Assembly: GCA_001770855.1 (NCBI GenBank)
Contig: MESE01000142.1
Span: 1 to 64,000 of the forward strand
Source: Burkholderiales bacterium RIFCSPLOWO2_02_FULL_57_36
Lineage (GTDB): Bacteria; Pseudomonadota; Gammaproteobacteria; Burkholderiales; Burkholderiaceae_D
Length of the DNA: 64,000 nt
Reading direction: 5' to 3'
Shown here: positions 18,399 to 26,462 of the stretch, piece by piece
Position numbering within the stretch: the stretch's first letter is position 1
How the letters are laid out: each line of letters opens with the position of its first letter
Position numbers and translations under genes: made by a program
The notes under the pieces: model-generated
The model's input: the letters and a program-made list of their open reading frames with translations, nothing else
Told to the model about the DNA's origin: nothing
Databases searched by the model: none

Positions 18399-18474
18399 AT
18401 TCTTTTTCCATGGTTTTGTTTCGCGATGGATATTTCCCTAGGGTAGATACAGTGAAATGTGGTTTGGACAACTC

Positions 18475-18489
18475 TGGCGCGTTTTTTGC
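18475..18489 (+). promoter_or_regulatory. Sigma54 (-24/-12) promoter of the molybdoenzyme operon
   Basis: TGGCGCGTTTTTTGC fits the consensus TGGCACG-N4-TTGC, with the invariant GG and GC separated by exactly ten bases. Transcription would begin near 18501, giving a leader of about 347 bases before ATG 18848. Two dyad operators lie upstream, as expected for an enhancer-dependent promoter. Confidence 0.7.
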
Positions 18490-18528
18490 GAATTACTTGT
18501 TGCCATGCCATTCACTCTTATCCGCTTC

Positions 18529-18543
18529 GCAAGTCCCGTGCCG
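18529..18543 (-). promoter_or_regulatory. Sigma54 (-24/-12) promoter of the sensor operon
   Basis: On the minus strand CGGCACGGGACTTGC again has GG-N10-GC and the full GGCACG and TTGC blocks. Transcription would start near 18517 and run left into the binding-protein gene. The perfect dyad at 18653-18670 lies about 110-130 bases upstream of this promoter. It points at the rightward promoter, so the two are face to face. Confidence 0.65.
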
Positions 18544-18652
18544 GAAATGCTGCCGTCGATCCGACGCGATCGCGCCATGCCGTGCAGTGCGGGGATTGGG
18601 TTACGGCTGTCAGCGCTGTGGAAGTTTGCGGTCAAAACGGTTCAAAGGCGTC

Positions 18653-18670
18653 GGTTACCGGACGGTAACC
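18653..18670. promoter_or_regulatory. 18-bp dyad operator, copy 3 (perfect)
   Basis: GGTTACCGGACGGTAACC has two perfect 8-base arms around a 2-base centre. It sits behind the leftward sigma54 promoter, at enhancer distance, and inside the leader of the rightward transcript. A further half-site, GGTTACGG, lies at 18599-18606. Confidence 0.6.
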
Positions 18671-18847
18671 GGGCGTTGAAGGCCAAGTCGTGTTTCTTTA
18701 TCGGCCGGTGGCATCGCGAAGCAAATGGCCGAGGTCTCGGGTTCGGGAATATGTTTGGCGTTCTTCCCAATACCAAGAACGCCCGGCGCGACGTCGGCAA
18801 ACGCTTTCGTATGCCAATCGGTTGATTATTTTATCCAGGAGTTACGT

Positions 18848-21415
18848 ATGAAGCTGTCCAGAAGAACCTTTATCATGGCGTCGGGCGTTTCGGCAGGCTT
18901 GCTAGTGACCGGCAGCGTCGGCGCCTCGACGCTTGCGCGCAAACCAATTCACAGCGCGTTTATACCCCGCAAGGCAAGGCTCAGCAGCCCGGCCGCCGGC
19001 GACTGGGTCGCCAGCACCTGCCAGGGCTGCACCCAGTGGTGCGCGATCCAGATCTTCGTCCAGGGCGGCCGTGCCACCCGTGTACGCGGCAATCCGCTGT
19101 CCAAGACCAACCACGGCTATGTCTGCCCGCGCGGCCACATGATCCCGCAGCAGATGTATGACCCGGACCGCATCAAGGTGCCGATGAAACGGACCAATCC
19201 GGTCAAGGGCCGCGGCGTCGATCCGAAATTCGTGCCGATCAGCTGGGACGAAGCGATGAATACGGTGGCCGACAAGATGATCGAGCTGCGCAACGCGGGT
19301 GAGCCGGAAAAACTGACGTATTTGCGCGGGCGCTATTCACCGACCTCGACAGCCTTGTTGTACGGCACCCTGCCCAAAGTGTTCGGTACCCCCAACTATT
19401 TCTCGCACAGCGCGATTTGCGCTGAAGCCGAAAAAATGGGTCCCGGCCTGACCCAGGGCTACTTCGGCTATCGCGACTACGATCTGGCCAATACCAACTG
19501 CCTGGTTGCCTGGGGTTGCGACCCGCTGGCGTCCAACCGCATGGTTCCCAACATGATGAACCGTTTCCCGGACATCGTTAAGCGCGGCACCGTGATCGCG
19601 GTCGATCCGCGGCTGTCCAACGTGGCGGCCAAGGCACATGAGTGGCTGCCCATCAGCCCCGGAACCGACGGTGCGCTGGCAGGCGCGATTGCGCATGTGT
19701 TGCTGACCGAAGGTCTGTGGAATCGCGAATTCGTCGGCGACTTCACGGACGGCAAAAATCTGTTTGTCGCAGGCAAGGAGGTGGATGAAGCCGCTTTCGT
19801 CGAGAAGGAGACTTATGGCCTGGTGAAGTGGTGGAACCTGGAACTCAAGAACCGCACGCCGGCATGGGGTGAAAAGGAATCCCTGATTCCCGCCGCGCAG
19901 ATCGTGCGCGTGGCGCGTGCCATGGGCAAGGCCGCGCCCAAGACCGTGGTGTACATGGGGCCGGGTGTGGCCATGACCCCACGCGGCACATACGCCGCCA
20001 TGGCCGTGTATGCACTCAACGGACTCCTCGGCTCGGTCGATGTCGAAGGCGGTGTCTGGCAAAGTCCTAGCGGCCCGCCGCTTGGCAAGTTCCCCAGCGT
20101 CGACCCGTTTGTCGATGAGGTGGCCAAGATCGGAAGCAAAAAGAAGAAGCTGGACGGCCGCGGAGCCAAGGACATGCCGGCAATGATGGGCGCCAAGCCC
20201 GGCAGCGGCGTGGTGACCAACAACGTGGCCAACGGCATGCTCAAGGACCCCGGCGCGGTGGAGGTATTGATTGCCTCGTGGGCCAACTTCAACCACTCAT
20301 GCACCGGTGCTGACCGTTGGGACAAGGCCATGGCCAAGGTGCCGTTCTTTGTGCACATGGTGCCCAACCCATCGGAGATGACACAGTTCGCCGACATCGT
20401 GCTGCCATCGACCTTCAATTCAGCGGAGGGCTGGTCCATCGTCACCAACATGGGCAATGGCTATGGCTATGCATCCATCCAGCAAGGCGCCATCAAGCGG
20501 CTGTGGGACGTCAAGCAGGAAGAAACAGAAGTCATGTGGCTGTTGGCTGAAAAGCTCAACGCCAAGGGCTTCCCCAACCTGTTCGACTACTATTCCAAGG
20601 GGTTCAAAGACCCTGAAACCGGCAAGGCGCCCACCACCGCGCTGGAGTTCTCTGAAATCGCCGCCAAGATGACGAGTGCGCCGATCTGGGCGGCCAAGGA
20701 ACCGCTCAAGGGCGATGCGCCGATCGCAGGCTGGGACGACTTCAAGAAAAAGGGTATGTTCAGCGGAGCAAAGTATTCGCTCAAGAAAGGCTGGGGCGGC
20801 AAGTTCAACACGCCCACCAAGAAGTTCGAGTTTTACAGCGAGGCGCTGAAAAAAGGCTTGCTCGAACACGCCGCGAAGTACCAGACCACCACCGACGACA
20901 TCCTCAAGGTCAGCGGCTACACGGCGAGTGGAGAGTTGGCCTTCGTGCCGCACTACGAGCCGGTCAAGCGCCATGGCAGCGTGGCTGACTACCCGTTCGC
21001 CTTCATCGACTACAAGTCGCGCCTGAACCGCGAAGGCCGTTCCCAGAATCTACCCTGGTACCAGGAGTTCAAGAAAGTCGACCCGGGCGATGTGTCCTGG
21101 AGCGATGTGGTCAAGATGAACCCGATCGATGGCGCCAAGCTGGGCCTGAAGACCGGCGACACCGTGAAGATCACTTCAGAGGCCGGGGCGATTTCCTGCG
21201 AGCTCAAGCTGTGGGAGGGCGTGCGCCCAGGCACGGTTGCCAAATGCTACGGCCAGGGTCACTGGGCTTTTGGCCGGGTTGCAGCCAAGGACTACGCCAA
21301 AGCCATGCCTAACGGCGGCAACAATAACGAGATTCTTGTCGACGACTACGACCGGCTGAGCGGCTCGACCGCTCGCAACGGGGGCTTCACCGGCGTGCGG
21401 ATCCAAAAGGCCTGA
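18848..21415 (+). CDS. Arr/Arx-clade molybdopterin oxidoreductase, catalytic subunit
   Basis: An 855-residue DMSO-reductase-family enzyme exported by Tat (SRRTFIMASG). The N-terminal Fe-S motif is CX2CX3CX27C (Cys58, 61, 65, 93), the spacing of respiratory arsenate reductase ArrA and anaerobic arsenite oxidase ArxA. The segments YDPDRIKVPMKRTNP and DPKFVPISWDEAM, and RGRYS and SHSAICAEAEKMGP, are of Arr/Arx type. Cys191 should bind Mo; Arg162, Tyr163, His187, Lys196 and Tyr208 line up with the substrate pocket of Shewanella ArrA as I remember it. Substrate is inferred as arsenic or a related oxyanion; direction of catalysis is not decidable here. AGGAG at 18837 fixes the start. It is followed by the Fe-S subunit. 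Confidence 0.8.
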   Translation: MKLSRRTFIMASGVSAGLLVTGSVGASTLARKPIHSAFIPRKARLSSPAAGDWVASTCQGCTQWCAIQIFVQGGRATRVRGNPLSKTNHGYVCPRGHMIPQQMYDPDRIKVPMKRTNPVKGRGVDPKFVPISWDEAMNTVADKMIELRNAGEPEKLTYLRGRYSPTSTALLYGTLPKVFGTPNYFSHSAICAEAEKMGPGLTQGYFGYRDYDLANTNCLVAWGCDPLASNRMVPNMMNRFPDIVKRGTVIAVDPRLSNVAAKAHEWLPISPGTDGALAGAIAHVLLTEGLWNREFVGDFTDGKNLFVAGKEVDEAAFVEKETYGLVKWWNLELKNRTPAWGEKESLIPAAQIVRVARAMGKAAPKTVVYMGPGVAMTPRGTYAAMAVYALNGLLGSVDVEGGVWQSPSGPPLGKFPSVDPFVDEVAKIGSKKKKLDGRGAKDMPAMMGAKPGSGVVTNNVANGMLKDPGAVEVLIASWANFNHSCTGADRWDKAMAKVPFFVHMVPNPSEMTQFADIVLPSTFNSAEGWSIVTNMGNGYGYASIQQGAIKRLWDVKQEETEVMWLLAEKLNAKGFPNLFDYYSKGFKDPETGKAPTTALEFSEIAAKMTSAPIWAAKEPLKGDAPIAGWDDFKKKGMFSGAKYSLKKGWGGKFNTPTKKFEFYSEALKKGLLEHAAKYQTTTDDILKVSGYTASGELAFVPHYEPVKRHGSVADYPFAFIDYKSRLNREGRSQNLPWYQEFKKVDPGDVSWSDVVKMNPIDGAKLGLKTGDTVKITSEAGAISCELKLWEGVRPGTVAKCYGQGHWAFGRVAAKDYAKAMPNGGNNNEILVDDYDRLSGSTARNGGFTGVRIQKA

Positions 21416-21447
21416 ACGACCACCACCAGCTATAGGAGTAATACATC

Positions 21448-22245
21448 ATGACAAGACTTGGAATGGTCATCGACCTGGCAAAATGCAGTGGTTGCGGCGC
21501 CTGCGCCTTTGCCTGCAAGACCGAGAACAACACACGTGACCGCGCCGATGGGCAGAGTTTCAATTGGGCCGACTTCCTGATGCACACGGACGGTACCTTT
21601 CCGAACACCACGCATAGCGTGATGCCGGTATCCTGCAATCATTGTTCCGAGGCACCCTGCATCACGAAGTGCCCGGGTAATCCGAAGAAGGCGGGCAAGG
21701 GCAAACCGTACAAGGCGCTGTTCAAGACGCCGGAAGGCATTACCCTGCACGATCCGGAGCTGTGCATCGGCTGCGGCGAGTGCCTGAAGAGTTGTCCCTA
21801 CAGCCACGAGGAGCTCGACTCGTCGAGCCTGCACGGCGCGACCTACAGCGTGATCAGCCTTAACACCATGGATGAAAATCCGCAGCCGCGTTGGGCCGAC
21901 AAGACCTCGGCCATTCCCGGCTGCACGTCTTCGGGCGCCGAAATGGCAGAGCTGACGGGCGCAACCCCGCCGATGCTGAACCAGTGGAAGGGCGGCGACC
22001 TGCAACCCGTTCGCAAGGATGACGTGGTCGAGAAATGCACCTTCTGCTACCACCGCGTGCTCAACGGTCTGCAACCGGCATGCGTGGAAGCCTGTCCGGC
22101 TCAGGCTCGTATCTTCGGCGACCAGGATGATCCGAACAGCCAGATATCGCAAATTCTGAAGAAGGAAAAGTCCTTCCGTCTGCAAGAAGACAAGGGCACC
22201 AAGCCCAATGTGCATTACATTGGAAAATACAGCCCCCGCTCTTGA
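21448..22245 (+). CDS. Four-cluster Fe-S subunit of the molybdoenzyme (ArrB/ArxB-like)
   Basis: A 265-residue ferredoxin-type electron-transfer subunit. Four cysteine groups are visible: CSGCGACAFAC, CNHCSEAPCITKC, CIGCGECLKSC and CTFCY...CVEAC, enough for four [4Fe-4S] clusters exchanged between N- and C-terminal motifs as in DmsB and ArrB. There is no Tat or Sec leader, so it would travel with the Tat-bearing catalytic subunit. It begins 32 bases after that gene with an AGGAG site. No NrfD-type membrane anchor follows, which differs from Arx and Dms operons and resembles two-subunit Arr enzymes that use a separate quinol oxidase. An intrinsic terminator follows. Confidence 0.88.
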   Translation: MTRLGMVIDLAKCSGCGACAFACKTENNTRDRADGQSFNWADFLMHTDGTFPNTTHSVMPVSCNHCSEAPCITKCPGNPKKAGKGKPYKALFKTPEGITLHDPELCIGCGECLKSCPYSHEELDSSSLHGATYSVISLNTMDENPQPRWADKTSAIPGCTSSGAEMAELTGATPPMLNQWKGGDLQPVRKDDVVEKCTFCYHRVLNGLQPACVEACPAQARIFGDQDDPNSQISQILKKEKSFRLQEDKGTKPNVHYIGKYSPRS

Positions 22246-22268
22246 TCAGCTCGGCGCCAAGTGCATCA

Positions 22269-22295
22269 GGGGCCGGGTTGACCGGCCCCTTTTTT
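22269..22295 (+). terminator. Intrinsic terminator inside the molybdoenzyme operon
   Basis: An 8-bp perfect stem GGGGCCGG/CCGGCCCC with a 5-base loop is followed by six T residues. It lies between the Fe-S subunit and the chaperone gene, so most transcripts should stop after the two structural genes while some read through to the chaperone and moaA. Confidence 0.85.
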
Positions 22296-22310
22296 GTTCA
22301 AGGAGTAATG

Positions 22311-22973
22311 ATGTCCAAATATGACCCAGACGAGGCCACCGCGCGCGAGGACTTGTGCCGCTTCCTGTCCGCCTGTTTTTACGAGCCCGAGTCCGAATTC
22401 GCGGAGGAGAAACTGTTTGACTCGATGCTGGTGGCGGCCACGCAGGTTGATCCCGACCTGGCCGATCACGTGCGCAAGCTGGGCGCGGCATTCGCGGCGC
22501 AAGACCTGGAGACGCTGCTGGTGGACTACACGCGGCTTTTTCTCGGGCCGATCGAGGCGCTCGCCAACCCCTATGGTTCATCCTGGCTGAGTGCGCCGGT
22601 GCCGACCGAGGACAATCCGCCCCTGGCAGTGCTCGATTTGTACAGCGCGGGCGGATTTGAGATCGATGAAGAGTTCAGGGACTTGCCGGACCATATGGCG
22701 GTGGAACTGGAGTTCCTGTACCTGCTGACATTCAAGAGCAACGAGGCGCGGCTGGCCGGACACGCGGATGATCTGTCGGCCGCCGATTTGCTTGAACGGC
22801 AGTTCCTGGGCGAGCACCTTGGCGCCTGGGTTGGTCCCTTCGCCGCGGCAGTCAAGGCCGGCGCCGAGACGGCGTTCTATCGAAAGTTGGCCGAATTGAC
22901 GGAGTGCTTTATCCGCATAAAAGAGAAAGAGGCGAGCCTTAGCGCGAGCCCTAGGGAGCTATTCCGATGTTAA
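22311..22973 (+). CDS. TorD/DmsD-family molybdoenzyme chaperone
   Basis: About 220 residues, all-helical, with the TorD-family pattern: LCRFLSACFYEPESEF near the N-terminus, YTRLFLGPIEALANPYGSSWL in the middle and LPDHMAVELEFLYLLTF further on. Such chaperones bind the twin-arginine leader and the apo catalytic subunit until the cofactor is inserted, here probably for the Arr/Arx-like enzyme. AGGAG at 22301 serves ATG 22311 (an ATG at 22308 is also possible). It lies just after an intrinsic terminator, which would keep its level below that of the enzyme. Its stop overlaps the moaA start. Confidence 0.85.
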   Translation: MSKYDPDEATAREDLCRFLSACFYEPESEFAEEKLFDSMLVAATQVDPDLADHVRKLGAAFAAQDLETLLVDYTRLFLGPIEALANPYGSSWLSAPVPTEDNPPLAVLDLYSAGGFEIDEEFRDLPDHMAVELEFLYLLTFKSNEARLAGHADDLSAADLLERQFLGEHLGAWVGPFAAAVKAGAETAFYRKLAELTECFIRIKEKEASLSASPRELFRC

Positions 22974-23938
22974 CGGATAGGTTCGGACGACATATCGACT
23001 ACCTGCGGTTATCGGTGACGGATCGTTGCGATCTACGCTGCAGTTATTGCATGCCGGATGATTTCAAGGGTTTCGAGGAGCCGCGGCATTGGCTTGCGTT
23101 CGATGAAATCGAGCGCGTTGTGCGGGCATTTGCACGCCTGGGCCTGCAACGCATCCGGCTAACCGGCGGCGAGCCGCTGGTACGGAAAAATGTGCATGAA
23201 CTTGCGGCGCGAATTTCCGCCATCCCCGGCATTACCGACCTTTCGCTTTCGACCAATGGCACCCAATTGGAAAAAAAGGCGCAGGCGTTGCGCGCCGCGG
23301 GCGTCACCCGCTTGAATGTGAGTCTCGACACGCTTGACCCGTCGCGCTTTGCCGCCATCACCAAGCGCGATGCACTCGATCGCGTACTGCGCGGCTTGAT
23401 GGCTGCGCGCCATGCCGGGTTCGTCCCGATCAAGATCAACATGGTCGCGATCGCGGGCGCCACCGGCGAAGAGATCGATGCAATGGTCGCGTTCTGCATC
23501 GACCAGCGATTTGTCTTGCGCCTGATCGAAGTCATGCCGGTTGGCGACACCGGCAGAAATGTTGCGCCAATGTCGCTGGGCCCGATACAGGAACGTCTGC
23601 GTTCCCGGTTTGACTTGATTGACGGGATCGTTCCCGGTGCAGGGCCGGCACGCTACCTGGTGTCGCGGGACGGGCAGTTTCAGATCGGCTTCATCACCCC
23701 GATCTCGCAGCATTTTTGCGATACCTGCAATCGTGTCCGCTTGAGTGTGGATGGCATTCTTTATCTGTGCCTGGGACAGAATGACAAGGTGGATCTGCGG
23801 ACGCCCTTGCGTGCCGGATGCAGCGACGACCAACTGGAGGCGCTGTTGCGCGATGCGATTCAACGCAAGCCGCTGCGGCATGAATTTGGAGAGCTACCGG
23901 CCCGGATCATGCGGTTCATGTCATCCGTGGGCGGGTAG
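22967..23938 (+). CDS. moaA: GTP 3',8-cyclase MoaA
   Basis: A 323-residue radical-SAM enzyme for the first step of molybdenum cofactor synthesis, converting GTP to the cyclic intermediate that MoaC turns into cPMP. The N-terminal cluster motif is CDLRCSYC (Cys21, 25, 28) and the C-terminal cluster motif is CDTCNRVRLSVDGILYLC. The protein ends in Gly-Gly, needed by MoaA for catalysis. Length is normal. It overlaps the chaperone stop by seven bases and is the last gene of the molybdoenzyme operon, so cofactor supply is probably raised together with the enzyme. A second housekeeping moaA may exist elsewhere. Confidence 0.95.
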   Translation: MLTDRFGRHIDYLRLSVTDRCDLRCSYCMPDDFKGFEEPRHWLAFDEIERVVRAFARLGLQRIRLTGGEPLVRKNVHELAARISAIPGITDLSLSTNGTQLEKKAQALRAAGVTRLNVSLDTLDPSRFAAITKRDALDRVLRGLMAARHAGFVPIKINMVAIAGATGEEIDAMVAFCIDQRFVLRLIEVMPVGDTGRNVAPMSLGPIQERLRSRFDLIDGIVPGAGPARYLVSRDGQFQIGFITPISQHFCDTCNRVRLSVDGILYLCLGQNDKVDLRTPLRAGCSDDQLEALLRDAIQRKPLRHEFGELPARIMRFMSSVGG

Positions 23939-24096
23939 CACTGCAGGTCGAATCGGTCTTCTTGCCGGGAGGGCGGACGAATGACATCGAATAATATTTC
24001 AGGAGACGGCTCAACGCGGAGAGTAACGTTCGTCCGTGCAAAGCCCTCACTCAAACCCTCCGAGAGATTTGCCGACGCTGCCCGGTCAGGTCGTTT

Positions 24097-24110
24097 TTGA
24101 CCTGGATCAA
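24097..24110. promoter_or_regulatory. FNR box upstream of hemN
   Basis: TTGACCTGGATCAA matches the TTGAT-N4-ATCAA consensus at nine of ten fixed positions. It ends 84 bases before hemN, so Fnr probably activates hemN when oxygen is low. Confidence 0.75.
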
Positions 24111-24194
24111 TGAAATTGCCTGACCCGGTTCGTACACTGCACTGCCTTAGCGTCATTTCCGAATTGTCGGAACGACAGGCAGCAGGAGTAAAAA

Positions 24195-25634
24195 ATGGCG
24201 GTTCCTACAACACCGGCGGCGGCTCCATCGGTTGAATTCGATGCGGCACTGATCCGCAAGCTCGATCGTCCCGGCCCCCGGTACACCTCGTATCCGACCG
24301 CGGACCGGTTCTCCGACGCGTTCGATTACGCCGATTATCTGCAAACGGTGGCAGGTCTGCAGGTACGCAAAGGCAGGCCGCCGTTGTCGCTGTACCTGCA
24401 CATTCCATTTTGCGACACGATTTGCTATTACTGCGGTTGCAACAAGATCGTGACGCGCGACCGCAACAAGGCGGTCACTTATCTCAGCTACCTGAAGCGC
24501 GAGATCGAGATGCAGGGTAAATTGTTCGCCGGATTCAACCAGGTCGAGCAACTGCATTTCGGCGGCGGCACGCCGACTTACCTGTCGGATCAGCAGATGG
24601 ACGATCTGATGGCGCATCTGCACCGCTGGTTCGATTTCGCGTCGGACGCCATCGGTGAATATTCGATCGAGATCGACCCGCGCACGGTATCGCGCGAACG
24701 GATCCATACCTTGCGCAGGCAAGGGTTCAATCGCGTCAGTCTCGGCGTGCAGGACTTCGACCCTGACGTGCAGAAGGCGGTCAACCGGATTCAACCGGAA
24801 CAGCAGACGCTGGAAGTGATCGACGCAGCGCGCGAAGCGGGCTTCAGGTCGGTCAGCATCGACCTGATCTACGGGCTGCCGAAGCAAAACGTGATGACCA
24901 TGCAGCAGACGCTGACCAAGGTGATCGCCGCCGACCCCGACCGGATTTCGATCTACAACTACGCGCATTTGCCGCACCTGTTCAAGCCGCAGCGCCGCAT
25001 CAACGTGGACGAGCTTCCCAGCAGCGAAACCAAGCTCGACATGCTGTTCCTGTGCATCAAGCGCCTGACCGATGCAGGCTACGTTTATATCGGCATGGAC
25101 CATTTCGCCAAGCCGGACGATGATCTGGCGGTGGCGCAGCGACAAGGCCGCTTGCATCGCAATTTCCAGGGTTATTCGACGCATGCCGAAGCGGACCTGG
25201 TGTCCTGCGGCGTGTCGGCGATCAGTGCGGTCGGGGCCACTTACAGCCAGAACGCCAAGACGCTGGACGAGTATTACGACTATATCGAACGCAACGAATT
25301 GCCGATCAAGCGCGGCATCAAGCTGAGCATGGACGATATGGTACGGCGCATCATCATCCAGATGCTGATGTGTAATTTCGAGCTGTCGATGGCATCGATC
25401 GAGCTGGCATATCCGATCACGTTCAAGAGCCATTTCGCGGACGAGCTGGAAAAATTGCGGGAGTTGGAGCGCGACGGCTTGCTGGCCATCGATGCCGAAT
25501 GGATCACGGTAACGCTGAAGGGGCGGCTTTTGATCCGGAATATTTGCATGGTGTTCGACCGCTACCTGGGCGCCACGCCGCAAAAGCCGCCGGAGGGCAA
25601 GGAGCAGCCGCTGCGGTTTTCGCGGACAATTTAA
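24195..25634 (+). CDS. hemN: Oxygen-independent coproporphyrinogen III dehydrogenase
   Basis: A 479-residue radical-SAM enzyme that oxidatively decarboxylates coproporphyrinogen III to protoporphyrinogen IX without oxygen. The radical-SAM motif is CDTICYYC followed by GC (Cys73, 77, 80). Other family marks are GPRYTSYPTADRF at the N-terminus, LHFGGGTPTYL, and a C-terminal HemN domain with RNFQGYSTHAEADLVSCGVSAIS. The length is typical of true HemN rather than the shorter HemW. A GCAGGAG site lies just upstream. An FNR box at 24097 and the following cbb3 assembly genes tie it to heme supply during microaerobic growth. Confidence 0.95.
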   Translation: MAVPTTPAAAPSVEFDAALIRKLDRPGPRYTSYPTADRFSDAFDYADYLQTVAGLQVRKGRPPLSLYLHIPFCDTICYYCGCNKIVTRDRNKAVTYLSYLKREIEMQGKLFAGFNQVEQLHFGGGTPTYLSDQQMDDLMAHLHRWFDFASDAIGEYSIEIDPRTVSRERIHTLRRQGFNRVSLGVQDFDPDVQKAVNRIQPEQQTLEVIDAAREAGFRSVSIDLIYGLPKQNVMTMQQTLTKVIAADPDRISIYNYAHLPHLFKPQRRINVDELPSSETKLDMLFLCIKRLTDAGYVYIGMDHFAKPDDDLAVAQRQGRLHRNFQGYSTHAEADLVSCGVSAISAVGATYSQNAKTLDEYYDYIERNELPIKRGIKLSMDDMVRRIIIQMLMCNFELSMASIELAYPITFKSHFADELEKLRELERDGLLAIDAEWITVTLKGRLLIRNICMVFDRYLGATPQKPPEGKEQPLRFSRTI

Positions 25635-25682
25635 AGTGATCGCCAAAATATTTCGGTAACCGGCGCTTAAAAGACCACTCCC

Positions 25683-26462
25683 GTGACCGGCCTGAACCTC
25701 TTGCCGTTTTTCATGATCGGCCTGCTCGGCGCGGTGCATTGCGTCGGCATGTGCGGCGGAATCGTCGGCGCTATGTCGCTTGCCGGTGCGCCACGGCGCA
25801 GCTTTCCTGTTCCGGTCGTTACCGCCGCCGCATCCGCGCCAGGCATGGTGCTGGACAATACGCTGCGCATCCTTGCCTACAACACCGGCCGCATCGCCAG
25901 CTACATGACCGCGGGCGCGATCGCGGGCGGGGTGGCCGGAGGTGCGCACGCGTTGGCCGATATGGCGTCATTGCAGATTGCCGGCTACTGGCTGGCCAAC
26001 CTGATGCTGGTTGCCCTCGGCCTGACCCTGATGGGCGCATGGCGCGGACTCGCGCGGCTGGAGCAGGCCGGACAAGTCATTTGGCGCCGCGTGCAACCGC
26101 TCATGAAGCCGCTGTTGCCGATGGATTCCGTGCCCAAGGCGCTGGCGCTCGGCGCGCTGTGGGGCTGGGTGCCGTGCGGCATGGTCTACAGCGTATTGCT
26201 GGCGGCAATGCTGACCGGTTCGCCCTGGTCCGGGGCGGCGGTCATGCTCGCGTTCGGGCTGGGCACCTTGCCTGCGCTGCTGACGATGGGCATGGCCGGC
26301 GCACGGCTGACATCATGGACCAGGGTGCGCGGCGTGCGGGTCGCGGCCGGGATCATTGTGCTGGCATTCGGCGTGCTGGGGTTGGTGCGTGCCGGCAACG
26401 GCATGGCGCCGGGTTGGCTGGATACGTTTTGCATCACGCCGCCGGCGGGAGCGCATCAATGA
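25683..26462 (+). CDS. SafE/DsbD-like membrane protein of the cbb3 cluster
   Basis: A 259-residue protein starting at GTG 25683 with about six membrane spans. The first span ends in AVHCVGMCGGIVGA, the HCxGMCGG motif of the DsbD_2 / TauE-SafE-like family commonly encoded beside ccoI. The paired Cys and His suggest metal or thiol chemistry in the membrane, and such proteins are thought to help copper handling or maturation of cbb3 oxidase. A second conserved stretch is ALGALWGWVPCGMVYSVL. Its stop overlaps the ccoI start by four bases, which supports a shared job. Confidence 0.8.
   Translation: MTGLNLLPFFMIGLLGAVHCVGMCGGIVGAMSLAGAPRRSFPVPVVTAAASAPGMVLDNTLRILAYNTGRIASYMTAGAIAGGVAGGAHALADMASLQIAGYWLANLMLVALGLTLMGAWRGLARLEQAGQVIWRRVQPLMKPLLPMDSVPKALALGALWGWVPCGMVYSVLLAAMLTGSPWSGAAVMLAFGLGTLPALLTMGMAGARLTSWTRVRGVRVAAGIIVLAFGVLGLVRAGNGMAPGWLDTFCITPPAGAHQ

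Noticed and set aside
24153..25949. A 598-codon open frame on the minus strand opposite hemN
   Set aside because: It is antisense to a clear HemN protein, has no recognisable domain and a His/Gln/Arg-rich composition typical of high-G+C shadow frames.
25739..26458. In-frame extension that would lengthen CcoI by 240 residues
   Set aside because: It lies inside the SafE-like gene in another frame and is Arg/Gly-rich without CcoI similarity; the ATG at 26459 coupled to the preceding stop is the natural start.
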